The notes beneath the pieces are model-generated. The model did not search any database and was not told the origin of the DNA. It saw only the letters and a program-made list of their open reading frames with translations. 25,392 nt of DNA from CAG-390 sp964522215 (GTDB lineage: Bacteria > Bacillota > Clostridia > Oscillospirales > CAG-272). The position numbers and the translations under genes are program-made. Position 1 is the stretch's first letter, and each line of letters opens with the position of its first letter. Shown piece after piece: positions 1 to 5,974 of this stretch. The stretch is from positions 1-25,392 of the forward strand of contig CAZFVR010000026.1 of the NCBI GenBank assembly GCA_964522215.1. Reading direction: 5' to 3'.

Positions 1-585
1 ATACGCGGAACATCCGATGCAGTTACAACAGAAGAAAGCCAATTTGCAGGTTTGAACGCAAACACAAGTGAGTCTATCACTACCGAGAGCGATCAATTGC
101 TTTGGGAGCCCGGATATATAATTCCCGAATATGAAAAATATATAATAACCACCAAAGTTGATTCGGAATACGCAAAATGGATTTGCAGCGCGCCGGATGA
201 GATCCTATCCGCTTCTACAATTGAACTGTTGGAGTATTTCATTCAAACACCGTTCATGGGACAAAAAGTCTTTACCTTACTTTCATCACCGGTGCCCAAC
301 AGTAACGAAAAGCCGGATTATACATGTCACGAAGCTTTTCGCGAGCTCATATCAAGAGACGACTTCATAGATGCTTTGGAGATATACGCCGCAAAATTGC
401 TGTGCACTTCGACAAGCAATGAGTTGAATTTTGACAACAGAGTATTTGAAAAGTTTGAAAAGTTATTGACCGAGTCTTCGGTGGATGCTCTTTTAGCCTC
501 ACCGGCATATAGCACTGCCGATCATCCCAATCTTCAACGCATGCGAGATACATCCGATGCCGTTACAACATCGGTGGAAGATTAA
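1..585 (+). CDS. 3' part of a large repeat-containing protein (partial, hypothetical)
   Basis: The frame is open from the first base of the window, so the gene begins upstream; TTG at 52 is not a credible start because homologous-looking sequence precedes it. The frame ends at TAA 583-585. I do not recognise a named domain. The product is acidic and mostly helical-looking, with a conserved-looking core around YTCHEAFRELISRDDFIDAL. A short motif, R-[GD]-TSDAVTT, occurs twice: at codons 2-10 of the window and again just before the stop. This suggests tandem units of about 180 residues joined by this linker. The next reading frame (645-1277) has no ribosome site and carries a Cys/His hydrolase-like domain. 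I suspect both are halves of one surface or secreted protein split by a frameshift near 575-587. Function unknown. Confidence 0.6.
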   Translation: MRGTSDAVTTEESQFAGLNANTSESITTESDQLLWEPGYIIPEYEKYIITTKVDSEYAKWICSAPDEILSASTIELLEYFIQTPFMGQKVFTLLSSPVPNSNEKPDYTCHEAFRELISRDDFIDALEIYAAKLLCTSTSNELNFDNRVFEKFEKLLTESSVDALLASPAYSTADHPNLQRMRDTSDAVTTSVED

Positions 586-644
586 TTAACAATATAGCTT
601 ATTATTCCGCCGGTACAATAAGCACAGTAAACGATCGTGATGTT

Positions 645-1277
645 GTGGTTTGCACTCCAAACCGTGAATTGACTGCATCTGAGATCGCCGATTATAATAA
701 TCAATGCAATCAAGTTGGAAACACACGCATTGCCGAACCCACCTCGGTATATAATTGCCACTCGTATGCTTGGTATCAATATTCTACCGATAATCCGTAT
801 TGGATAATGGATATATCAGAGTTTTTGCTGGATGATGCCTGTACACAAATCTTGTCTTTGTCCGATATCCAAGCAAAAGATATCATTGTATATTATAACA
901 GTAATAATATGATATTACATTCAGGTGTTGTGCAAAGTGTCAGTTCTTCAGGAGAACTCACAATTCGTTCCAAGTGGGGGCAGGCAGGTGTTTACCAGCA
1001 CTCCCTGGGTAATATTCCCGAGGAATATTATGCAGATTATGGCGGTGGTGTTATCAGATACAATATATTCAGATATCACGACTACACCAACCGCTATACA
1101 GGCGATGAATATCATTCGGGTTCTCAGCACTATTTCAGATATGCGGATATATGCGAAATTTGCAACAAAGAAACAAATGAATCATGGATCAGCATCGATT
1201 GCATGGGACCTCCCTGCTATGTTCCGTGGAGTCTCGGCACCGTTGTTTCCCGCGGCAAAAAAACTTATAAGTTGTAA
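645..1277 (+). CDS. Papain-like Cys/His (NlpC/CHAP-like) C-terminal domain, probably frameshifted from the upstream ORF
   Basis: A Cys in YNCHSYAWY (about residue 38) and a His in LHSGVV (about residue 92) sit in the order and context of NlpC/P60 or CHAP-type amidases and peptidases, which cleave cell-wall or protein amide bonds. A Cys-rich tail (C170-x2-C173, C186, C191) could bind metal or form disulfides. The GTG at 645 is only the first start-like codon: no Shine-Dalgarno precedes it, and the frame is open back past 540, with sensible protein sequence before it (AYYSAGTISTVNDRDVV). This makes a -1/+2 frameshift fusion to the upstream repeat protein likely. The region is more AT-rich than the core genes. 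The enzymatic class is inferred from the Cys/His pattern only; an inactive binding domain is possible. A strong terminator follows. Confidence 0.6.
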   Translation: MVCTPNRELTASEIADYNNQCNQVGNTRIAEPTSVYNCHSYAWYQYSTDNPYWIMDISEFLLDDACTQILSLSDIQAKDIIVYYNSNNMILHSGVVQSVSSSGELTIRSKWGQAGVYQHSLGNIPEEYYADYGGGVIRYNIFRYHDYTNRYTGDEYHSGSQHYFRYADICEICNKETNESWISIDCMGPPCYVPWSLGTVVSRGKKTYKL

Positions 1278-1311
1278 TTACACATTGTAGTTATCCATCG
1301 GTGCTGCTCGC

Positions 1312-1356
1312 AGCCCCGGCAAGAGCTTGGCTCTTGCCGGGGCTTAATGTTTATGT
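1312..1356. terminator. Strong terminator between convergent genes
   Basis: A perfect 14-bp stem (1312-1325 with 1331-1344) closes a 5-base loop, followed on the plus strand by a T-rich run. It lies 34 bases after the plus-strand stop at 1277 and 54 bases before the end of the minus-strand murE, so it can serve both, although the T-tract favours plus-strand termination. Confidence 0.85.
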
Positions 1357-1397
1357 TTTTTCTATATCCTATTTTTACCGAAGCGTGAGTTCGCTGT

Positions 1398-2921
1398 TTA
1401 TATCTCCACTTTCACTCGATGTTCGGCGGCGCATTCGATGAGTGCCGCGGTATCCGAATACGGCTCGCGCCTGCCGTTTACAAGCTGAAAATCCTCGGCT
1501 CCCTTGCCTGCCAAAAGAACGATATCCCCCGCCTCGGCGATGCTCACGGCATACCTCACCGCTTCAGTGCGATCGGGTATGGCAACATGATCGCAAGATG
1601 CGCCGTGGCGGAACGCGGCGGCAATATCAGCTATGACACTGCGCGGATCCTCAAAATCGGGGTTGTCCGCCGTCAAAATGCAAAAGTCGGCATAAAGAGA
1701 TGCCGCCTCGCCCAGCTCGCGGCGACGAGTTTTGGTCCTTCCGCCAACCGACCCGAAAAGGCATATCAGCCTGTGCGGCTCATACTGCCGCAAAGTTCCC
1801 AGCACGGAGGTGAGCGCCAGACCGTTGTGCGCGTAATCAACAACAAAGGTCGCACCAAGCTCGGGGAGGATATCCACCACCTCAAGTCTGCCGGGAGTTT
1901 TTACATCCCGCAGTGCCTGCACCGCGACCTCGGCAGTAACCCCCAGCGTGCCAGCCGCCGCTATCGCGCACATGGCATTCATTATGTTGAATTCGCCCGG
2001 GAGCGGCAGAGTCAGATCATACTCTCTACCATCCACGGCTATCCTGCCCGCAACACCCAGGTGAGAGCCGCGCCGCTCGATACCCGCGCACAGCAGTCTT
2101 ACATCCGCTGCGTCAGAGTGCGCCGAGCAAGCCGTCATCCGCTCGCCGCCAAAGTCCCCGACCATGTATCCCGACATATCGTCATCTGCATTATATACCG
2201 CCGCCGATGCCCCGAAATCGGTAAACAGGCGGTGCTTGCAGGCGGCGTAATGCTCGATCGTCGGATGCTCCGCTCCGCCTATATGATCGGGTGAAAAATT
2301 GGTAAAGCAGACGGTATCAAAGCATATATCGCGCACGCGATCCATATAAAGACCTTGAGATGAGACCTCCATCACCACAGCGCGAACGCCCGCATCAGCC
2401 ATCTCGCGCAGGCGGCGCTGAAGTTCAAGACTCTCCGGCGTTGTGTTGACGGTGGGGTAGCTCCGCCCCGCAAAGCTGATGCCGCTGGTTCCGATATACC
2501 CTGCGGATATTCCCGCGCGTTCAAGTATGTGCGCCGTCATTAGGGCGGTGGTGGTCTTTCCCTTTGTTCCGGTTATACCGATCACGCAAAGATCACGGCT
2601 TGGAAAGCCGTAAAACGCCGCCGCAAGATCCGCAAGTGCCGCGCGTGTATCGCTGACACGTATCACTGCCGCATCGGCGGGCAGGCTTACATCCTCGGAT
2701 ACCACAAAGGCGCGACAGCCGTGGCTGTACACCGCCGGCGCAAAGATATGACCATCAGTGCGCGCGCCCTTTATGCAAACAAAAAGCACACCCTCCCCCG
2801 CAGTGCGGGAATCGTTGCATATATCGGTTATCTCAATGCTTTTGGGACTATCGTCAATATTCCATGTATCCGGCAAGGCATCGATCAGACCCGCCGCACT
2901 TAACAATACATCAAGCTGCAT
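1398..2921 (-). CDS. murE: MurE-type UDP-N-acetylmuramoyl-tripeptide synthetase with a DNPD specificity loop
   Basis: Cytoplasmic Mur ligase that adds the third amino acid to UDP-MurNAc-L-Ala-D-Glu during peptidoglycan synthesis. The three Mur domains are present: N-terminal UDP-binding part; central ATPase with the P-loop GITGTKGKTTT (about residues 115-125), EVSSQGL, FSPDHIGG and the lysine of ACKHRLF, which is carbamylated in the family; and a C-terminal domain with DYAHNG and FGSVGGRTKTRR. Length (507 aa) is normal. The loop that reads DNPR in diaminopimelate enzymes reads DNPDFEDP here (about 420-426), so the DAP-contacting arginine is missing; L-lysine, ornithine or another residue is possible. 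I chose ATG 2921 because MQLDVLLSAAGL aligns with usual MurE N-termini. TTG 2933 and GTG 2924 also fit, and no start has a clear ribosome site. A 26-bp inverted repeat lies immediately upstream. Single gene, transcribed away from the GNAT gene. Confidence 0.92.
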   Translation of the reverse strand: MQLDVLLSAAGLIDALPDTWNIDDSPKSIEITDICNDSRTAGEGVLFVCIKGARTDGHIFAPAVYSHGCRAFVVSEDVSLPADAAVIRVSDTRAALADLAAAFYGFPSRDLCVIGITGTKGKTTTALMTAHILERAGISAGYIGTSGISFAGRSYPTVNTTPESLELQRRLREMADAGVRAVVMEVSSQGLYMDRVRDICFDTVCFTNFSPDHIGGAEHPTIEHYAACKHRLFTDFGASAAVYNADDDMSGYMVGDFGGERMTACSAHSDAADVRLLCAGIERRGSHLGVAGRIAVDGREYDLTLPLPGEFNIMNAMCAIAAAGTLGVTAEVAVQALRDVKTPGRLEVVDILPELGATFVVDYAHNGLALTSVLGTLRQYEPHRLICLFGSVGGRTKTRRRELGEAASLYADFCILTADNPDFEDPRSVIADIAAAFRHGASCDHVAIPDRTEAVRYAVSIAEAGDIVLLAGKGAEDFQLVNGRREPYSDTAALIECAAEHRVKVEI

Positions 2922-2931
2922 CACATCGACC

Positions 2932-2957
2932 AAAGGAACGCCGCGCGGCGTACCTTT
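2932..2957. repeat. 26-bp inverted repeat at the murE start
   Basis: A near-perfect palindrome (13-bp arms, one A-A mismatch, GC-rich centre CGCCGCGCGGCG) lies 10 bases upstream of the ATG of murE, where the ribosome site should be. In mRNA it would form a stable hairpin covering that area. It could be an operator or a translational control element; neither is proven. Confidence 0.55.
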
Positions 2958-3065
2958 TCTTCCTTAAAAAAAATTAATTATGATAATTGATCCGATAGTT
3001 TTATGTTTCTTAATTATCGTTATCGGCTTTTTACGCACGGCTCACTGCGCCCGTACATCCAAATA

Positions 3066-3074
3066 AGTATAGCA
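3066..3074 (-). promoter_or_regulatory. Candidate extended -10 promoter of murE
   Basis: On the minus strand the sequence TGCTATACT is an extended -10 element (TGn-TATACT). The -35 region at 17-bp spacing is poor, which is usual for extended -10 promoters. It would give a leader of roughly 140 bases before murE. Confidence 0.45.
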
Positions 3075-3114
3075 CATTTTTTCAATAAAATAAACCCCAA
3101 AAATGCAAAAATCG

Positions 3115-3169
3115 CGCCCGTGGGCGTAAAAATTCTGCCCGAGGACTTGAAATACCGCTCCCGTGGGAG
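3115..3169. promoter_or_regulatory. Array of CCCGTGGG palindromes around the GNAT promoter (candidate operators)
   Basis: Two perfect 12-bp palindromes with the same core, CGCCCGTGGGCG (3115-3126) and CTCCCGTGGGAG (3158-3169), are centred 43 bp apart. A degenerate copy, TGCCCGAGGACT, sits midway (centre near 3141). The spacing of about 21 and 22 bp puts all three on the same DNA face. The last palindrome fills the spacer between the -35 and -10 boxes, an ideal repressor site. The regulator is unknown. Confidence 0.5.
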
Positions 3170-3175
3170 TATAAT
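3147..3175 (+). promoter_or_regulatory. Sigma-A promoter of the GNAT-vanZ-like unit
   Basis: TTGAAA (3147-3152), a 17-bp spacer and TATAAT (3170-3175). The leader to the GNAT start is about 130 bases; I see no recognisable riboswitch in it. Confidence 0.8.
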
Positions 3176-3312
3176 ATATCCAAAAGCGCCGCGATGCCTA
3201 TGGTGCAACAGCAGCAGGCCGCAAGCACTTATATATCTCATATCGACATAAAGCTACAAACCAAAACATACAAACACATTTCACGCCGTCACGCGGCAAA
3301 ACGGAGGCAGTT

Positions 3313-3906
3313 ATGACACAAAAGGATGCACTGAGGATATTTTCGCACATCCCGCAGCTGGCAACAGAGCGGCTCATACTGCGCGGCCTCAGAGTGGCAG
3401 ATTCGCTTGATATGTACGAATACGCGCACCGAGCGGATGTTACACGCTATCTTACATGGGATCCGCACCCTAATCGGGAGTACACCCGCGAATATCTTGA
3501 ATACATCAAGACCCGCTACCGAGCCGGCGAGTTTTATGACTGGGCGGTGATATGGCATGAGGATGGTGAGCCCGGCGACAAGATGATAGGCACCTGCGGC
3601 TTTACTCGCTTTGATTTCTCAAATAATTCCGCAGAGATAGGCTATGTTATAAACCCGGAATTTCGCGGGCGCGGGATAGCAGCCGAGGCCGCGCGGCGGG
3701 TGATACGCTTTGGATTTGACGAGCTGGGACTCAACAGGATAGAGGCACGCTACATGGATGGCAATCTTGCCTCGCGCAAGGTGATGGAAAAGCTGGGAAT
3801 GAAATATGAGGGCACTATGCGCGGTGCGCTGAAGCTTGGCTCTGCCTATCACGATGTCGGCGTGTGCGCTCTGCTTGGCGATGAATACAGGCGCTGGCGC
3901 AGCTGA
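3313..3906 (+). CDS. GNAT family N-acetyltransferase (RimJ/RimL-like)
   Basis: A 197-aa acetyl-CoA-dependent N-acetyltransferase. The N-terminal strand RLILRGLRVADSLDMYEYA and the late KVMEKLGMKYEGT motif are typical of the RimJ/RimL subgroup, which acetylates protein N-termini or small amines including some antibiotics. The acetyl-CoA pyrophosphate loop RGRGIAAEA is near residues 119-127, after EIGYVINPEF. The ATG at 3313 has the ribosome site GGAGGC seven bases upstream. The gene is expressed from a consensus promoter at 3147-3175 that overlaps putative operators. The VanZ-like gene starts four bases after its stop, so the two are probably translationally coupled. The true substrate cannot be told from sequence. 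Confidence 0.9.
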   Translation: MTQKDALRIFSHIPQLATERLILRGLRVADSLDMYEYAHRADVTRYLTWDPHPNREYTREYLEYIKTRYRAGEFYDWAVIWHEDGEPGDKMIGTCGFTRFDFSNNSAEIGYVINPEFRGRGIAAEAARRVIRFGFDELGLNRIEARYMDGNLASRKVMEKLGMKYEGTMRGALKLGSAYHDVGVCALLGDEYRRWRS

Positions 3907-3910
3907 CGGG

Positions 3911-4444
3911 ATGTGCGCGCGGCGTGCATTCGGCATTGGCTTTGCGGCCGCGGCAGTGCTTGCCATCGTGTTTATATTTTCAAATTCACTACAGCCCGCC
4001 GAGATATCGGGCGCTGTCAGCGGCGGCATGCTCCGAGTCATAAACACATGGCTCGAATCGCACGGGCTGGTGGCGATATCCGAACAGCTTTTAAGAAAAT
4101 GCGCGCATCTTTGCGAATTCGGGCTGCTTGGGGTACTCCTTACCGCGGCAACTTTTTTGCTCTCGACCGGTGATGCAAAGCTACTGCTGCCGCCCTCTTT
4201 AAGCACGGCCATCGCGACGGCGGTCGCCGTGTGCGATGAGACGGTACAGTATTTCGTTCCCGGCCGCGCCTGCTTGGCAACGGACATGCTTATAGACGGC
4301 ATCGGCGCAGCTCTCGGTGCGACGGCGGTAAGCTTGATATTCGCCCTTCACGCTCGCCGCTGTTGGAGAAAAGAACCTCGGCATGACTTTGACCGTGCCC
4401 CCGACCGTGAGCACAAAAACAAAGCCACACGGCGAAAGGAGTAA
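3911..4444 (+). CDS. VanZ-like membrane protein
   Basis: A 177-aa predicted integral membrane protein with about four hydrophobic segments. The VanZ-family pattern is visible: an FSNSLQ motif after the first segment, then RKCAHLCEFGLLG, and DETVQYFVPGR followed by TDMLIDGIGAALG. VanZ-family proteins are linked to low-level teicoplanin resistance in some hosts, but for most members the role is unknown. The ATG at 3911 follows the GNAT stop by four bases and lacks a good ribosome site, so translational coupling is likely. A TTG at 3836 would add 25 residues lying inside the GNAT gene and is less plausible. The C-terminal tail of about 25 residues is very basic and probably cytoplasmic. Confidence 0.85.
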   Translation: MCARRAFGIGFAAAAVLAIVFIFSNSLQPAEISGAVSGGMLRVINTWLESHGLVAISEQLLRKCAHLCEFGLLGVLLTAATFLLSTGDAKLLLPPSLSTAIATAVAVCDETVQYFVPGRACLATDMLIDGIGAALGATAVSLIFALHARRCWRKEPRHDFDRAPDREHKNKATRRKE

Positions 4445-4493
4445 AAAAATCGCGTTTTTTTCACCAACTATCGCAAAAAGATCAAAAAAGGGC

Positions 4494-4523
4494 TTGACAA
4501 ACACCCCCTTCGCGTTGTATAAT
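4494..4523 (+). promoter_or_regulatory. Sigma-A promoter of rplU-prp-rpmA
   Basis: TTGACA (4494-4499), an 18-bp spacer and TATAAT (4518-4523), giving a leader of about 95 bases before rplU. Confidence 0.85.
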
Positions 4524-4624
4524 AGTTTGCCGCTTGAAAAAGGCTTTTTTAAGTGTGCCGTTTTGCATCTCGCAAGCGTCACCGCCATAGTCAGCGAGTC
4601 TTATATGAAAGAGAGGTGCTTTTC
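4524..4624 (+). promoter_or_regulatory. rplU leader, possibly an L21 autoregulatory leader
   Basis: The transcript leader contains an inverted repeat near 4533-4553 (CTTGAAAAA / TTTTTTAAG) and further paired stretches (CGC/GCG) before the ribosome site GAGAGGTG at 4611-4618. L21 leaders that control this operon are known in Firmicutes. I cannot confirm a match to that RNA family without a covariance search. Confidence 0.3.
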
Positions 4625-4936
4625 GTGTTTGCAGTAATTGAAACCGGCGGAAAGCAGTACAAGGTCTCCGAGGGCGATATCATCTTTATTGAGAAGCTCT
4701 CAAACGAAGAAGGCAGCGAAGTCGTATTTGAAAATGTCAAGGCATTATCCGCCGAGGACGGACTCCGTGTCGGAACTCCCACAGTTGACGGTGCCCGTGT
4801 AACCGCTAACGTGCTGAAGAACGGCAAGGGTCGCAAGATCTACGTCTTTAAGTACAAATCCAAAAAGAACGAGAAGAAGAAGATCGGTCACAGACAGCCC
4901 TACACCAAGGTTCAGATAACCAAGATCGAAGGCTAA
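4625..4936 (+). CDS. rplU: 50S ribosomal protein L21
   Basis: A 103-aa L21 of normal length that binds 23S rRNA in the large subunit. It begins MFAVIETGGKQYKV, the classic L21 N-terminus, and ends with the conserved KIGHRQPYTKVQITKI. I chose GTG at 4625 because it gives exactly this N-terminus and is preceded by GAGAGGTG at 8-base spacing; an upstream start at 4553 would add a meaningless basic stretch. First gene of the conserved rplU-prp-rpmA operon; prp follows after three bases. Confidence 0.97.
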   Translation: MFAVIETGGKQYKVSEGDIIFIEKLSNEEGSEVVFENVKALSAEDGLRVGTPTVDGARVTANVLKNGKGRKIYVFKYKSKKNEKKKIGHRQPYTKVQITKIEG

Positions 4937-4939
4937 AAC

Positions 4940-5299
4940 ATGACAAAGATCGTATTTTACAGGCAAAACGGTATTCTATACGGCTTTGAGGAGCAGGGCC
5001 ACACCGGCTACGGTGAGGCGGGCGATGATGTGCTTTGCGCCGCGCTCTCCGCTATGACCATGCTTATCGTTAACGCCGTGGAGCTGGCATACGCCTCTGA
5101 CATACAGTATGATGTCAACGAGGGGGCAACAAGGATAGTTGTTACCGCAAAGGCCGCCCTCCCCGAATTTGAGGAGGACGAGCGCAAAAGATATGCTGTC
5201 TCCGGGCTTTTTACCGCTTATTTTTATCAACTCAACGATCTTATCGAGGAATACTCGGACTATCTTGACGTTGAAGTGATAGACCGTAGCTATCGATAA
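4940..5299 (+). CDS. prp: Ribosomal-processing cysteine protease Prp
   Basis: A 119-aa Prp (YsxB-like) protease. In Firmicutes and relatives it removes the N-terminal extension of ribosomal protein L27, a step shown to be essential in Staphylococcus aureus. The catalytic histidine lies in QGHTGYGEAGDDV (about H21) and the catalytic cysteine in VLCAALSAM (about C33), the family's His/Cys pair. It lies between rplU and rpmA as usual, and the neighbouring L27 carries the matching cleavage motif, so enzyme and substrate are encoded together. Confidence 0.95.
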   Translation: MTKIVFYRQNGILYGFEEQGHTGYGEAGDDVLCAALSAMTMLIVNAVELAYASDIQYDVNEGATRIVVTAKAALPEFEEDERKRYAVSGLFTAYFYQLNDLIEEYSDYLDVEVIDRSYR

Positions 5300-5337
5300 T
5301 GCGATCATGTCAACAAATCTATGAGGAGGATAAAATA

Positions 5338-5616
5338 ATGCTCAGACTCGGCTTACAGTTTTTTGCTCATAAAAAAGGTGTCGGCTCGACAAAGAACGGA
5401 CGCGACAGCGAATCGAAGCGCCTTGGCGTGAAGAAGGCTGACGGCGCGGCAGTCCTTGCCGGCAACATCATCATCAGACAGAGAGGAACTGCTGTTCACC
5501 CCGGCAACAACGTTGGCATGGGAACAGACCACACCCTTTTCGCTCTGATCGACGGACACGTTAAATTTGAGCACAAGACCAAGGACAAAAAGCAGGTCAG
5601 CGTTTACGCCGACTAA
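5338..5616 (+). CDS. rpmA: 50S ribosomal protein L27 with cleavable N-terminal extension
   Basis: A 92-aa L27, located near the peptidyl-transferase centre in assembled ribosomes. It starts MLRLGLQFFAHKKG: the stretch up to FFA is the extension removed by Prp, leaving the functional HKKG N-terminus. The rest (GVGSTKNGRDSESKRLGVK, IIRQRGT, HPGNNVGMGTDHTLFAL) is standard L27. The ATG at 5338 has a strong AGGAGG ribosome site nine bases upstream; an in-frame ATG at 5299 is part of the leader and is rejected. In many Firmicutes obgE follows, but here a perfect terminator closes the operon. Confidence 0.97.
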   Translation: MLRLGLQFFAHKKGVGSTKNGRDSESKRLGVKKADGAAVLAGNIIIRQRGTAVHPGNNVGMGTDHTLFALIDGHVKFEHKTKDKKQVSVYAD

Positions 5617-5650
5617 GCTTTACCCGTCTTTTATGATCCCGGTAGGATCG

Positions 5651-5700
5651 AATACAGGCTGTACAAAACACATGGTTTTGTACAGCCTGTATTTTTTGTT
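5651..5700 (+). terminator. Terminator of the rplU-prp-rpmA operon
   Basis: A perfect 19-bp stem (5651-5669 with 5675-5693), a 5-base loop and then a T-rich tract. Confidence 0.92.
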
Positions 5701-5713
5701 TAAGATCTTGCCA

Positions 5714-5766
5714 GAGCACGCCCCCCAAAAGCCACCGCGGAGGCAAAAACGCCCTGCCCCGTGCTC
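5714..5766. repeat. Inverted repeat of unknown role in the gap before the Ig-repeat gene
   Basis: GAGCACG (5714-5720) and CGTGCTC (5760-5766) can pair and enclose a smaller imperfect hairpin at 5731-5744. No gene was seen from 5701 to the promoter at 5816. It could be a structured element or chance. Confidence 0.25.
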
Positions 5767-5815
5767 CGAAAACAAAAAATTAAAATTATTTTTCCGCTTT
5801 TCTATAAATAACCTA

Positions 5816-5844
5816 TTGAAACCAGAGCCAATGAGTGGTATAAT
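5816..5844 (+). promoter_or_regulatory. Sigma-A promoter of the Ig-repeat surface protein
   Basis: TTGAAA (5816-5821), a 17-bp spacer and TATAAT (5839-5844), with a leader of about 125 bases. Confidence 0.82.
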
Positions 5845-5974
5845 AGTATATCGGGTATTTATAGACAGTCCGTACCAGATACCGAAAAGATAAAAGTGTT
5901 AAATGCACATCATATATATATGCAAATATATGATCACCGCACGCGCGGTGCCGACCGAAGAAAGGAAACCTATC

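Noticed and set aside
1419..2294. Long plus-strand open frame opposite murE
   Set aside because: It is a shadow of murE in GC-rich coding DNA; the minus-strand product has all Mur motifs.
4553..4624. Longer N-terminus for L21
   Set aside because: It would add a basic stretch absent from the family; GTG 4625 gives the conserved MFAVIETGG start with a ribosome site.
5299..5337. Upstream ATG for L27
   Set aside because: It overlaps the Prp stop and precedes the strong AGGAGG that serves ATG 5338.
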